Assembly: GCF_002752635.1 (NCBI RefSeq)
Contig: NZ_AYTW01000011.1
Coordinates: 1-64,000, forward strand
DNA: 64,000 nucleotides
From: Mesotoga sp. Brook.08.105.5.1
GTDB taxonomy: Bacteria; Thermotogota; Thermotogae; Petrotogales; Kosmotogaceae
Reading direction: 5' to 3'
Position numbers and translations under genes: made by a program. Under the pieces are notes generated by a model that saw nothing but the letters and a program-made list of their open reading frames with translations, did not search any database and was not told the DNA's origin. Of the stretch, positions 9,581-19,226 are shown piece after piece (positions within the stretch are counted from its first letter, which is position 1; every line of letters begins with the position of its first letter).

Positions 9581-10870
9581 GTGAAAGACAAGAAAACCAT
9601 ACAGCGAGGGATTTTTCTGTTAATCATCTTCTCGTTACTCTCCTACATTTTCACATCAATGACCGTCTGGACAACTGACGGGAAGTATTTGCTCGTATCC
9701 AGATACTTAAGAATTAACCAGCATGACAGAGTGGTTTCCGGAGAGAATTTCGCGCCTGATCAGTATAGATTTGGCAGCTACTACCTTGTCGAGAATTTCT
9801 TCAAATACTTTCCGATCAAGTGGCTGGATGAAAACAGCGAAGAGCTTTCGAGTATGTTGTTGTCGGCCGATTATTGGACGTCTGAAAAGAAGAGCATGGT
9901 TGATGCCTATTTTCCACTGGATGAAAGGGAGAGCCTTGTCTCTGACGCTGAAAAGGCTATTGCCGAGTTCGTTGACTCCGTTGCAGGGAACAGCATTCTC
10001 CTGAGCAATGCACTCAAAGCAATGGTTGCCGGGCTGAAGTGGCAGGAGTACATTACCGATCCTGCAACCGCGGCGCTTCTAATTGGAGAGAGACTGCCTG
10101 AAGACGTCAAAGCTGCACTAGATCCGTCTAGCGAAGCGAATCGTATTCTTAATGGGCACATCACGGCGAGATTCTTTTTCAACCTGTTAACGTTGCTGCT
10201 TCTTTATGCGTTCTGCCGAATCTTCTCTTCACCTGTAGCATCGTTACTGTCTGTGGTATCATTTCAGGCCATAATGCCGCTCACTACGATGTACTTTGGA
10301 TGGGAGACTTTTCACGGCCTTGCTCTTTTTGTAGGCGGGTTGCTCGTAATTGCCAGAAAAGGCAGATTCTTTCATTTGTGTTTGTTGATTATGCTGGGTT
10401 CTCTTTTCAGAGCTGACCATATGGTATTCCTCCCCTTGATATATCTTCTGTACAATTTCAGAGGCGACATCTCAGGCAAGATTAAATTGAGGCTTATGTT
10501 GAAAAGCTTCATTGCCGGCTCGATTCCTGTACTGCTTATGTATATATTCAGCACTGTTCTCTTTCCTGATGCCAAATACTCGGTCGATCTGATACAGCTT
10601 GGCTATAACATTGGTTACTTCTGGTCATGGATCTATCCTCTTGTATTTCTCTTCATTCCACTGCTATTCGTGAGAGAGATAAGAGATATCGATTTCTTCA
10701 AGAGAACGTGGTTCTGGGTACTCCCGTTTGTCGCTATGAATTTCGTGGTGGCAAGAACCGCTGAAGTTAGGCTATTCACACCAGTACTGGCGTTCATGAC
10801 CCCTCTTGTAGGTGTTGGGTTGCTCAGACTTCTTGCTTCTGAGACCAGAGGTTCCGTTGAAACCGAATGA
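9581..10870 (+). CDS. Polytopic membrane protein, paralogue of preceding gene
   Basis: About 429 residues, colinear with the preceding protein over its whole length. They share SYxFTSxxVWTTD, APxQYRFGxYYLVExFFK, a conserved Arg-Asp dipeptide near mid-protein (FRADHMVFLPLIY against ARTDHALFGALIY) and ARTAEVRLFTPVLAFMTP at the end. The GTG at 9581 is preferred because a G-rich ribosome site lies seven bases upstream and because the paralogue aligns from here. The frame is open upstream to 9506. It is a tandem duplication with strong sequence divergence, so both copies are probably maintained by selection. Confidence 0.6.
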   Translation: MKDKKTIQRGIFLLIIFSLLSYIFTSMTVWTTDGKYLLVSRYLRINQHDRVVSGENFAPDQYRFGSYYLVENFFKYFPIKWLDENSEELSSMLLSADYWTSEKKSMVDAYFPLDERESLVSDAEKAIAEFVDSVAGNSILLSNALKAMVAGLKWQEYITDPATAALLIGERLPEDVKAALDPSSEANRILNGHITARFFFNLLTLLLLYAFCRIFSSPVASLLSVVSFQAIMPLTTMYFGWETFHGLALFVGGLLVIARKGRFFHLCLLIMLGSLFRADHMVFLPLIYLLYNFRGDISGKIKLRLMLKSFIAGSIPVLLMYIFSTVLFPDAKYSVDLIQLGYNIGYFWSWIYPLVFLFIPLLFVREIRDIDFFKRTWFWVLPFVAMNFVVARTAEVRLFTPVLAFMTPLVGVGLLRLLASETRGSVETE

Positions 10871-11013
10871 GGTATTCAGTCTTGGCCGGGACGATCTCCG
10901 CGGGTACTTCGCTTGGCTGCCGTAAAGGCTTTGTGTTTCAATTGCTTTTCGGAGAGTGAATTCCTATTCAGTCATGGCATAATTCATATATGAACAAAAG
11001 GAGGTTTGTCTGG

Positions 11014-12402
11014 ATGAAACGACTTCTGCTTTGCCTCATGATAGTGGTTTCGGTTTTGCTTTCTGCGAATAGCGGTCTTTTCCTTGGTTTCTTTCCCTCC
11101 CTTTCTCTCAACAACTTTGCTGTGCACGACAGGGACTACAAACCTACCTTTGAAGATCTGCGGAACAACTTTTCTTATCCTCCGTTTGCCCTTGCGGGCA
11201 TTGAGTTTTCCGGTGATTCATATCGCGCGCTATTCAGGCTTGATTTCAGGCAAGATATAACCTCGTTTCTTCGCGGCAGGAGTTGGTCGAATTTCCCCAT
11301 CAGATACAATTCGAATACCCTGTATATAGATACCGATCTGCCTAGAGTTGGTTTCGCCGAGTTTCAAAACGATCTCTTGAGGTTTTCTGCCGGCAAGAGA
11401 AGCCTTCATATTGGTCCCGCTGCGTACAACTTCGTACTCTCCGATGCGGTGCCCTTTTTCGAGCACATTTGGATTGACTTCTCATCGGACGTACTGTCAG
11501 GGAAATACTTCTACAGCTTCTTCGTAATCTCTTCGGATCGTTCGATATTCGACAGTCCCCGGACTCTTATCGGCCACAGCATAGGGTATCATGGTGAGTC
11601 TACAAGAGTCGGTTTTGTCGAAACGAACCTCATCAGCAACACCTATCCAGACCTTAGGGACATGAGCCCTTTCGTCATATTCCACAACAACTATGCCAAG
11701 AACTCAAACGTTAATGCAGGGTTATTCTTCGAGAAGGGCATTGGAGATCTAGGCTTGTACGGAATGCTCTACACAGACGACATCCTTATTCCGGGAGATA
11801 GAACCAGCAATCCGACTTCTTTAGGCTGGTTTCTTGGCGGAGAGTATGGCATAACCGGTGGAGAAAACTATAAGGGACCTTTGCTATGGGACAATCAATA
11901 TGCTCTCAGAGAACAGACTCTCTTTGAAGAGTCTGGGGGTATGAAGATAAGGTATGAGCACTACCATAGCACGCCTTATTTGTACAATAGGAGCTTCGAG
12001 GAAGGAAAGCACATCAACCCAATCCGTTTCAACGCTGATGATATTGAGGGCGGGGGTTATCTTGTGATTAATGGGTTCTTCGGTTTCCCATACGGACCTG
12101 ACGTATCTCTGGACCTTATAGCTGTGACTTTCGAAACTCGCAGAGTGCTCTCAGAGCTTCGTCTTGAGTACATAAGACAAGGTTCTTACCGAATCGACGA
12201 TTATTACGGCGAACCATTTGAATTTGATTGGTATAGACTTGCCGAACCGATTACCAGAAGCGCCAAAGTAAGTCTTGACTTTCATTACAGCCCGGATGAG
12301 AATCAGGAGATATTCCTCTCTGCGTCGGCTCTAATAGGTAACAAGACTGAGTTTTGCTTCAAGATCGGCTACGGAAGAGTTTTTCGCTTCATTAGATTCT
12401 AG
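11014..12402 (+). CDS. Predicted outer-membrane or surface protein
   Basis: A 462-residue protein with a signal peptide (MKRLLLCLMIVVSVLLSANS) and thereafter a beta-rich, aromatic-rich sequence that ends with phenylalanine (FRFIRF), as many outer-membrane barrels do. The ATG at 11014 lies nine bases after AAAGGAGG. The frame is also open from an ATG at 10990, but that would place the ribosome site inside the gene. No named family is recognised. Location in the toga/outer envelope is inferred from the signal peptide and C-terminal aromatic residue. Confidence 0.6.
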   Translation: MKRLLLCLMIVVSVLLSANSGLFLGFFPSLSLNNFAVHDRDYKPTFEDLRNNFSYPPFALAGIEFSGDSYRALFRLDFRQDITSFLRGRSWSNFPIRYNSNTLYIDTDLPRVGFAEFQNDLLRFSAGKRSLHIGPAAYNFVLSDAVPFFEHIWIDFSSDVLSGKYFYSFFVISSDRSIFDSPRTLIGHSIGYHGESTRVGFVETNLISNTYPDLRDMSPFVIFHNNYAKNSNVNAGLFFEKGIGDLGLYGMLYTDDILIPGDRTSNPTSLGWFLGGEYGITGGENYKGPLLWDNQYALREQTLFEESGGMKIRYEHYHSTPYLYNRSFEEGKHINPIRFNADDIEGGGYLVINGFFGFPYGPDVSLDLIAVTFETRRVLSELRLEYIRQGSYRIDDYYGEPFEFDWYRLAEPITRSAKVSLDFHYSPDENQEIFLSASALIGNKTEFCFKIGYGRVFRFIRF

Positions 12403-12417
12403 TTAATTCGGAGAGGC

Positions 12418-13236
12418 TCATTCGCTGCAAGAAGCAACTGAGAGCTTCTCGTTGTCTTTTGCAAACCAGTGTTCTTCGAAGATCCTCAGGTCGTCACATA
12501 GAGAAGATCTGAAGGCTTCGTCACAGGAGCCAAAGAAATCGATGGGGCTTACCGAGATGAACCCTTTGTCGACATTTACAAAGTCTAGGTCTTCATCGTG
12601 AGAATCGTGGAGGATCTCCTTCCGCATCCAGAACTCCTCCTCACCCCATTCATTTACTTTTTTCTCAAACCAGCGTCTCTTTATGAGACCACCAGGTCTT
12701 GTGCAACTGATTCCCCGGATCTTGTCTCTAGGTATCGCAGGCACGTTAACGTTAAGAACGGTATGCTTCGGAAGCTTCTTCCAGTCATACTCTCTTACGA
12801 AACTTTCAGAGAAGTCCACAGCTGCCAGAAAATCTGGATTCTCCTCGCTAACCACGGAGATTGCCATGGCAGGTATCCCATGTACCCTGGCTTCCAGTGC
12901 TGCAGATAATGTTCCCGAGTACCTGATGTCAACCCCGAGGTTCTGGCCATGGTTTATGCCGCTTAGCACAAGATCAAACCTGTCAATGCCGGTGATCGTA
13001 GCAGCAGCAACCACACAGTCTGCTGGAGTTCCGCTCGTGCAGAAGGAGGAGACGTTCTCAATTGTTTCCCTCTCTCTTATCCGTACCGGCGTCAACCATG
13101 TAATTGAGTGACTTACGCCGCTCCGGTTGCTTTCGGGAGCAACTATTGTCACTTCGTGAGACCTTGAGAGTCTCTTCGCGAGTGACCTTATTCCAGTCGC
13201 CTGGATTCCATCATCGTTAGTCAAAAGTATTTTCAA
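12418..13236 (-). CDS. surE: 5'/3'-nucleotidase SurE
   Basis: A 272-residue protein opening with MKILLTNDDGIQATGI, the canonical SurE metal-binding start with adjacent aspartates. SGINHGQNLGVDIRYSGTL follows near residue 95-115 and supplies the remaining metal and phosphate ligands. SurE hydrolyses nucleoside monophosphates and short polyphosphates. The start codon is TTG. The gene converges on the predicted outer-membrane gene with only 15 bases between them and lies downstream of the purine cluster on the same strand, though separated from it by about 70 bases. Confidence 0.93.
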   Translation of the reverse strand: MKILLTNDDGIQATGIRSLAKRLSRSHEVTIVAPESNRSGVSHSITWLTPVRIRERETIENVSSFCTSGTPADCVVAAATITGIDRFDLVLSGINHGQNLGVDIRYSGTLSAALEARVHGIPAMAISVVSEENPDFLAAVDFSESFVREYDWKKLPKHTVLNVNVPAIPRDKIRGISCTRPGGLIKRRWFEKKVNEWGEEEFWMRKEILHDSHDEDLDFVNVDKGFISVSPIDFFGSCDEAFRSSLCDDLRIFEEHWFAKDNEKLSVASCSE

Positions 13237-13303
13237 AAGAATTCACCACCATCTATATTGTATCGTAAATGAAGGATTCTTTCCTGAAAGCCGCGAGTGA
13301 AGC

Positions 13304-15337
13304 TCAGTCATATTCTATTCCCTGATCACGTAGATTCGAGCTGTAAATGAGCTTCAGTGAGCTTCTGAAGAAAAGAAGGAGAGGAATAACTCCTATTACC
13401 GAGGCCGCTCCGAATAAATTCCAGGAGGTGTAGAAGCTCCTTACTTCACCCACGTAACTGTAAATCTTGAGAGAGAAAGGCATGAGTTCCTGACTGTTTA
13501 GAAGGATTAGCGGCATGGAGAAGGAATTGAATGCTGAGACTAGAGTGTATATGAGTAGTCCGCCGATTATGGGCATTGAAAGAGGAATAAGAACTCTCAA
13601 TAAGTAGCCGGTTTCCGATAATCCCTCGAGGAGAGAGACTTCCCGGAGCTCTCTCGGGACAGAGGAAAAAAAGCCGCCAAGCAGCAAAATAGTTAGCGGC
13701 ATTGCCTGAATACATACAACCATCCCAACTCCGAACAAGCTGTTCACGAGGGCCAACTTGTCGAATACAAAGTACATAGGGAGTAACGTATGCATTCCGT
13801 TGTAGAGGCTTCCGAAGAGAATCACTGAAGCGATAATCCTCACAAATATGTTTCTCTTCAAAGAGAAGAGATAGGAAAAGGGAACTCCAGCCAGAAGAAC
13901 GATCACAAAGGCCCAAAACGCGATCTTCAGAGTATTGAATATGTTGCGCGGGAGTCCGTCGGAGATCACTTTGCCGTAGTTTGCCAGTGTCAGTTCGGAG
14001 ATTGAAGGCACAATGTCCGAATCGGAAGCGAAGGAGAGAAAGAGTATGTAGATCACTATCACTGCGGTGGGAACCAGACAGACAATAAGAAGCGCTCTCT
14101 TAAGCCATCCGGGAATGGAAAAATCGAAGTGCGGAAATCTGTATCTTATAGACAGAAGGATCATAGGCACGCTTAGAAGGGTGGCCGGAATGACGCCACT
14201 GATACCATTTTGAGCAACGCTCAGAATGAATATGACGACTTCGTATATCAACAGAACTCCCACTAGCCGCCTGAACGGCTTCCTGAAGCGGGGTATTATT
14301 AGCGGGAGTATCGAATATCCGGCAACAACGGGAAAAACGAGCCAGTTCCAGCCTGCGAAAAGCCCCAGAAGAATGTGTGCGGCGCTGCTGAGATAGAGAA
14401 CCCGCCTGTGTCTCTTCGGCACTTCTCCTCGAGAAAAGAGCGCGCCCAGGATCCATATGAGTGCGAATACTCCTACGAATACAGCGTAAGCGGAGAGAAG
14501 TCCGTAATCCTTTGCCGTGTTGAATTTCCTGAAGAGAACGATTCCGAGAAATGAAGTTGAACCGGTCAAGGTATGCGGAGTGAATCCCTCAGGCAGCAAC
14601 GGACCGTTTCCGGTCATAAGAAAGACAGATGTGAACTCTTTCATCGATCTGGCAAGTTGAAACAAGAAGTACGGAATCAATAGATGTCTTATCTCTCCGA
14701 ACAGAATAGAGGCTGTTGTGAGATCTCCCGCACCGTCTATTTTAATTACATCATCCAGTTCCTTTGAAACTCTCCCTAGCATCCCGAGAATTATCATGGC
14801 CGAGAGAGGTATCGAAAGCCAGACGCTTACAAGTAGGGAAGAAAGAAATGCGTGCAGGGGGTTGAGAGTCACGTCAATACTTGTGCCAAGAAGGGTATTC
14901 AACAAAGAGTACCCTCCGTATCCCTGAACAAAGACCCTCCATCCGGACACCGTTATGAATGATGGTATAAACCAGCCTATACCCAAGAGCAGAAGAGCAG
15001 ACTTGCTGTACCTGGTAGCTTTTCTCAACCTGAGCGCGATTAAGAAGGAGATTGAGACCTCAATTGCCGATTTCAGTGTCGACCAGAGGGCCGTCAGTTT
15101 CAGCGAGAGTTTGAAACCGGAATCTCTTAGCACAATCTCGTAGTTTTTCAGACCGGAAAAGACAGGTTCCGTTTGAAAGATGCCAAATTCCGTCAATGAG
15201 ACATACAGAGCCCAAACCGTAGGAGCGATAGTCGCGATTGTGAGAATGAAGGTAATAGACAAACCCATAGACCACTTCCTTCTCACTATAAGAGGAAGCA
15301 GTCCAAGGGTAAAGAAGATCGGTATCACGACCGACAT
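13304..15337 (-). CDS. Fused two-domain ABC transporter permease (MalF-MalG-like)
   Basis: A 677-residue membrane protein that joins two binding-protein-dependent permease domains. The first half (about 1-300) has the EAA-loop-like stretch ELDDVIKIDGAGDLTTASIL. The second half (about 400-677) has ELREVSLLEGLSETGYLLRVLIPLSMP. Each is the cytoplasmic coupling loop that contacts the ATPase. Such halves are normally separate MalF- and MalG-type proteins. The gene starts five bases after the binding-protein stop with a weak ribosome site, consistent with coupling. No ATPase gene adjoins it on this strand; the nearest is the divergent gene at 29.4 kb. The substrate is unknown, with a purine or ureide inferred from the operon. 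Confidence 0.8.
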   Translation of the reverse strand: MSVVIPIFFTLGLLPLIVRRKWSMGLSITFILTIATIAPTVWALYVSLTEFGIFQTEPVFSGLKNYEIVLRDSGFKLSLKLTALWSTLKSAIEVSISFLIALRLRKATRYSKSALLLLGIGWFIPSFITVSGWRVFVQGYGGYSLLNTLLGTSIDVTLNPLHAFLSSLLVSVWLSIPLSAMIILGMLGRVSKELDDVIKIDGAGDLTTASILFGEIRHLLIPYFLFQLARSMKEFTSVFLMTGNGPLLPEGFTPHTLTGSTSFLGIVLFRKFNTAKDYGLLSAYAVFVGVFALIWILGALFSRGEVPKRHRRVLYLSSAAHILLGLFAGWNWLVFPVVAGYSILPLIIPRFRKPFRRLVGVLLIYEVVIFILSVAQNGISGVIPATLLSVPMILLSIRYRFPHFDFSIPGWLKRALLIVCLVPTAVIVIYILFLSFASDSDIVPSISELTLANYGKVISDGLPRNIFNTLKIAFWAFVIVLLAGVPFSYLFSLKRNIFVRIIASVILFGSLYNGMHTLLPMYFVFDKLALVNSLFGVGMVVCIQAMPLTILLLGGFFSSVPRELREVSLLEGLSETGYLLRVLIPLSMPIIGGLLIYTLVSAFNSFSMPLILLNSQELMPFSLKIYSYVGEVRSFYTSWNLFGAASVIGVIPLLLFFRSSLKLIYSSNLRDQGIEYD

Positions 15338-15342
15338 ACTAA

Positions 15343-16446
15343 CTACCGGACAGAGTCAATGTAGGATTGTGCACCCGTTAAGGCCCGATCGACGGTCATA
15401 GCTCCACTGAATATTGCCTGTAAAGCGGGTTCCAGAGCTTCAAACAACAGTGTCTGATATCCTGGAATATTTGGCATGAATTCTCCTTTATTGATGATTT
15501 CTCCAAGCTCCGGAAGCCAGCCTGACCCAAAAAGCGGGTACTTGTCGCACTGTATGAAGAACTCTTCGCTCTGCTCCCCAAGGAAGGCTATGAAGCTCAT
15601 GCACTGTTCATAAGTATCGCTGTTGAAGAGAGCAAAACCTTTTGAATCGATAACTCCTCTTACCTCTATCCCCTGTAGATTTGGAAAGGGAAGCATTGCG
15701 AAGCTAGGTCCCTTCTCCCTGAACTTCTCCGCCATATAGCTGCCTTGAAGCATCACGCCAATCTTTCCCTGTCTGAAAAGCCCATTCATGGCCGCCCTTT
15801 CAAGTCTAGAGATGACACCCGAATCGAAATAGCTCTTCACGATCGATACAGTCTCCTTGCTCTCGGGACTTCCGATCTTGAGTGCAGCCCTCTCCTCTCC
15901 GCTCAGAAGTGCCGAGACATAGGGAAACATTATGTAGGGTGACGTGAAATCGAATGCGATAGGATAGTCGACTATCCCTGTGAGCTTCTCCTTTATTATC
16001 TCGAACTGTACGAAATCGAAGTCGTCTTCGAGATTCAAGCCTGCTTCTTCAAAGGCATCCAGATTGATGAAGGCGACTTGACTGTCTGCATAGTAGGGAA
16101 CAGCGCTGACTTCACCGTTCCAGGTGAAGGCACTCAGATATCTCTCAGGGTAGTCTCTCAGCGCAGATTCCGGGATAGGCAGATTCCTTTTCGAGGCTGC
16201 CACGTCGCCTACATAAGTATCCTTTATCATCACAGCATCAGGTAAGTCGCCTGTCTTCAAGCTCACATTGAGTTTCTCCTCGATCTTCGGGAAGTAGACA
16301 ATCTCCACCGGAATACCCGTCTTCTCTGAAAATCTACTGGCTGCTGCCCTGTAGAAATCCTCTCCTTCCCAGCTCACCCAGAAGGTGATTCCAAATGTAA
16401 ACGAGCAGAGCAGTATCACGAATAAGAATGTTGCCGTTTTTTTCAT
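15343..16446 (-). CDS. ABC transporter solute-binding protein, family 1
   Basis: A 367-residue extracytoplasmic binding protein with a signal peptide (MKKTATFLFVILLCSFTFG) and the bilobed pattern of maltose-type (cluster 1) binding proteins: GDLPDAVMIKD, GEVSAVPYYADSQVAFINLDAFEEAG, QGKIGVMLQGSYMAEKF. The ATG follows GGAGGTGTGAA, and the stop of the preceding hydroxylase gene lies just before it. Family 1 proteins usually bind sugars, so finding one at the end of a purine-degradation cluster is unexpected. It may deliver a nucleoside, purine or ureide, which is inference from position. Confidence 0.85.
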   Translation of the reverse strand: MKKTATFLFVILLCSFTFGITFWVSWEGEDFYRAAASRFSEKTGIPVEIVYFPKIEEKLNVSLKTGDLPDAVMIKDTYVGDVAASKRNLPIPESALRDYPERYLSAFTWNGEVSAVPYYADSQVAFINLDAFEEAGLNLEDDFDFVQFEIIKEKLTGIVDYPIAFDFTSPYIMFPYVSALLSGEERAALKIGSPESKETVSIVKSYFDSGVISRLERAAMNGLFRQGKIGVMLQGSYMAEKFREKGPSFAMLPFPNLQGIEVRGVIDSKGFALFNSDTYEQCMSFIAFLGEQSEEFFIQCDKYPLFGSGWLPELGEIINKGEFMPNIPGYQTLLFEALEPALQAIFSGAMTVDRALTGAQSYIDSVR

Positions 16447-16447
16447 T

Positions 16448-18760
16448 TCACACCTCCATATTCAGTATCTCGAATAGAACTCTTTCGCTCTTGAATGGCG
16501 CGTGTCTCAGTCGGATGCCCGCAGCATCAAAGATTGCATTGGAGATTGCTGGAATCGGTGTGTCGATACCTATTTCTCCTATGCTCTTCGCTCCAAACGG
16601 GCCCGTCGGCTCGTAACTATCGACGAGACTGCATGTAAGCTTCCCGTAGTCCATTCTTGAGGGAACCTTGTAGGTGAAGAAATCATTAGTCAACATTCTT
16701 CCGTCCTTGCCGTAGATGATGTCTTCGTACAGCGCCCAGCCGATGCCTTGCATCGAACCGCCTTCAAGTTGACCCATTGCCTGTATTGGATTCAGTGCTA
16801 GACCGCAGTCGGCATATGAAACGAAGTTGACCAGTGTGATTTTTCCGGTATCTGTGTCAATCTCAACTTCAGCGAAGCTTGCGGCGAACGGTGGCGGGGA
16901 CTCTTCACCCACATAGGAGGCCGACTCGGAAATCTGCTGCTGATTGAAGGTGTACATATGCATGGTGCAGAGTTCTGACAGGGAGACTGATGAGCCGTCT
17001 CTTGAGCGGACTTCGGCCGATTCTAAAGTCAGTTCAGACCTGTCTTTTTCGAAGTACACGGCCGCCAGATCAAGAAGCCTTTCCTTTACCTTCTCGGCAG
17101 CAAGCCTAACGGCATTTCCGGAGACATAAGTTGTACTTGACGCGTAAGCGCCAACGTCAAAGGGAGTCAGATCCGTGTCTGATGAATAGACGATTATCTT
17201 CTCCAGAGGCACCGTTAGAACCTCGGCGGCAATCTGAGCTAGGATTGTGTCGCTTCCGGTTCCCAGATCGGTGGCACCCACAAGTAGATTGAATGAGCCG
17301 TCTTCATTCATCTTGATAGTGGCAGCGCCCATATCGATTTTCGGGATGCCCGAACCCTGCATTGCAAGAGCACAGCCAACCCCGCGAACCTTGTTTCCAT
17401 TTCTCTTCTTCTTTCCCCACTTACTGTCCCAGCCAATTGCCTTTCTTCCAAGATCGATGCACTCCTGAAGCTTGCAACTCCTCATTATTTGAGGGACGCC
17501 TTCCCTTCCCTCACCCATGATTTCGAATATTGGAGAGGTTTCGCCCTCTCTTATGGAGTTCATCTCTTTGAGCTTCAGCGGATCCATCTTCATCTCATAG
17601 GCAAGTTCATCGATAGCACAGTCGAGAGGAAAGAGCCCTTGAGGCGCTCCATAACCTCTATAAGCTCCTGCAGGAGGGAGGTTCGTATAAACTATATCTC
17701 CGCCGAAGTGCACAGCGTCGACCTTGTTGTACAGAGGCAACGTTTTTGATCCCGAGACCATGAAGGTTGTAAGGCAGTGTTCTCCATAGGCCCCCGTATT
17801 TGAGATTCCGTGAAGTGAAATGGCCTTGATCTTTCCATCTCCAGCTGCTCCGACGATAACATCGTAGCTCATCTCGTGGCGAATATTCGTTGCCATCGAG
17901 ACTTCCTCTCTTGTATAAGCAATTCTTGCGGGTTTACCGGTCTTGAGAGTAACGAGAGCGGCGTAAGGCTCTGCGATTACCGATTGCTTACCTCCAAATC
18001 CTCCGCCGATTCTCGGCTTTATGACTCTGATTTCTGCAATTGGCTTCTTCAGTATTCGAGAGAGAATTCTTCGGCAGTGAAAAGGCACTTGAGTGGACGA
18101 GATAACTACTAGTCTTCCGACTGGATCAAGATAAGTGAGAGCGTTGTGTGGTTCCAGTGCGGCATGGAGCTGAGTGTCCACATGATATGTTCTTCTGATA
18201 ACGAATTCGCACTCTTCGAGGGTCTTCTCAACGTCTCCGATATCCATCACGAAGTGAGCGGCGATATTTCTGGAGTTGTCGTAGACACCCGAGCAGTCGC
18301 TTTCATCATGAATTATCGGAGAGCCCTCTTTTGAGGCTTCCTTCATATCAAAAACCGCATCCAGGGTCTCGTACTCGACCTTGATCTTTCTTAGTGCCTT
18401 GAGAGCCGCTTTTTCGGTAGTCGCTGCTACGACTGCCACAGGGTCGCCAACGTACCTAACCTTTCTGTCCAAGAGATAAGTATCGTAAGGAGAGGGTTCT
18501 GGGTATCCCTGACCTGCTCTGGTATAAGGAACTCTCTCCACATCTTGGTAGGTGAAGATGCCGACTACACCCGGTATGCTCAAAGCCTGAGAGCTGTCGA
18601 TACTCCTAATAATTGCGTGGGCATGAGGAGACCTGAGAAGTTTGACAACGAGAGCATCCGGCATATCATAGTCTGGTGTATATGCCGGCTTTCCCCTCAC
18701 TATTGCGAGACCGTCTACTTTCTTCATTGGTTTTCCGATCGTCACGAAGGAATCATTCAT
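16448..18760 (-). CDS. Molybdenum hydroxylase, molybdopterin-binding subunit (xanthine dehydrogenase-like)
   Basis: A 770-residue large subunit of the xanthine dehydrogenase family. GGGFGGK lies near residues 252-258, RGYGAPQ near 368-374, QGIGWALYED near 660, and the catalytic glutamate is in GAKSIGEIG near residue 729. These place the Mo-pterin site and the active-site base. The family hydroxylates purines and other N-heterocycles with water-derived oxygen. ATG at 18760 is chosen because GAGGTG is six bases upstream. A GTG nine bases earlier is also open. It overlaps the Fe-S subunit gene. Selenium dependence as in XdhD-type enzymes cannot be read from the sequence. Confidence 0.92.
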   Translation of the reverse strand: MNDSFVTIGKPMKKVDGLAIVRGKPAYTPDYDMPDALVVKLLRSPHAHAIIRSIDSSQALSIPGVVGIFTYQDVERVPYTRAGQGYPEPSPYDTYLLDRKVRYVGDPVAVVAATTEKAALKALRKIKVEYETLDAVFDMKEASKEGSPIIHDESDCSGVYDNSRNIAAHFVMDIGDVEKTLEECEFVIRRTYHVDTQLHAALEPHNALTYLDPVGRLVVISSTQVPFHCRRILSRILKKPIAEIRVIKPRIGGGFGGKQSVIAEPYAALVTLKTGKPARIAYTREEVSMATNIRHEMSYDVIVGAAGDGKIKAISLHGISNTGAYGEHCLTTFMVSGSKTLPLYNKVDAVHFGGDIVYTNLPPAGAYRGYGAPQGLFPLDCAIDELAYEMKMDPLKLKEMNSIREGETSPIFEIMGEGREGVPQIMRSCKLQECIDLGRKAIGWDSKWGKKKRNGNKVRGVGCALAMQGSGIPKIDMGAATIKMNEDGSFNLLVGATDLGTGSDTILAQIAAEVLTVPLEKIIVYSSDTDLTPFDVGAYASSTTYVSGNAVRLAAEKVKERLLDLAAVYFEKDRSELTLESAEVRSRDGSSVSLSELCTMHMYTFNQQQISESASYVGEESPPPFAASFAEVEIDTDTGKITLVNFVSYADCGLALNPIQAMGQLEGGSMQGIGWALYEDIIYGKDGRMLTNDFFTYKVPSRMDYGKLTCSLVDSYEPTGPFGAKSIGEIGIDTPIPAISNAIFDAAGIRLRHAPFKSERVLFEILNMEV

Positions 18761-19226
18761 CGATTTCACCTCGCATCACTTGGGCCGCCTTTTTTATGGC
18801 TCGATTCTGAGGCTCATATCCCGTGCATCTACAGATGTTCCCGTTGAGCGCGAGCCTTATCTCTTCGTCGGAAGGATCCGGGTTTTCTCTTAGCAGAGCT
18901 TCTCCCGTCATTACTACCCCGGGGATACAGTATCCGCACTGAGCTCCGCCTTCTTCGAGAATGGCCTCCTGGATTGGGTGCAACTTGTCTCCATCGGCCA
19001 TGCCTTCGACGGTCTCAATGTTCTGACCATCAACAGAAACCGCAAAAGTTGAACATGAAAGTATCGGCTTTCCATTCAGGAGAACGGTACAAGTTCCGCA
19101 ACTTGCAGAATTGCAGCTTCTTCTGACGCTCTTATAGCCTATCCTCCTTAGTACTTCAAGCAGATACTCACCGGGGTCAATATCGAGTTCATGAAGTCTT
19201 CCGTTCACAGTAAAGGCAATTCTCAT
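18753..19226 (-). CDS. Molybdenum hydroxylase [2Fe-2S] subunit (first copy)
   Basis: A 157-residue small subunit with the two [2Fe-2S] domains of this family. The plant-ferredoxin-like domain uses Cys38, 43, 46 and 58 (RRSCNSASCGTC). The helical domain uses Cys97, 100, 132 and 134 (CGYC and CRCTGY). It passes electrons from the Mo site to the FAD subunit. The first motif, RRSCNSASCGTC, departs from the more common GCGEGECGAC form seen in the second copy at 21.5 kb. It overlaps both neighbours by a few bases (ATGA with the FAD subunit). Confidence 0.92.
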   Translation of the reverse strand: MRIAFTVNGRLHELDIDPGEYLLEVLRRIGYKSVRRSCNSASCGTCTVLLNGKPILSCSTFAVSVDGQNIETVEGMADGDKLHPIQEAILEEGGAQCGYCIPGVVMTGEALLRENPDPSDEEIRLALNGNICRCTGYEPQNRAIKKAAQVMRGEIDE

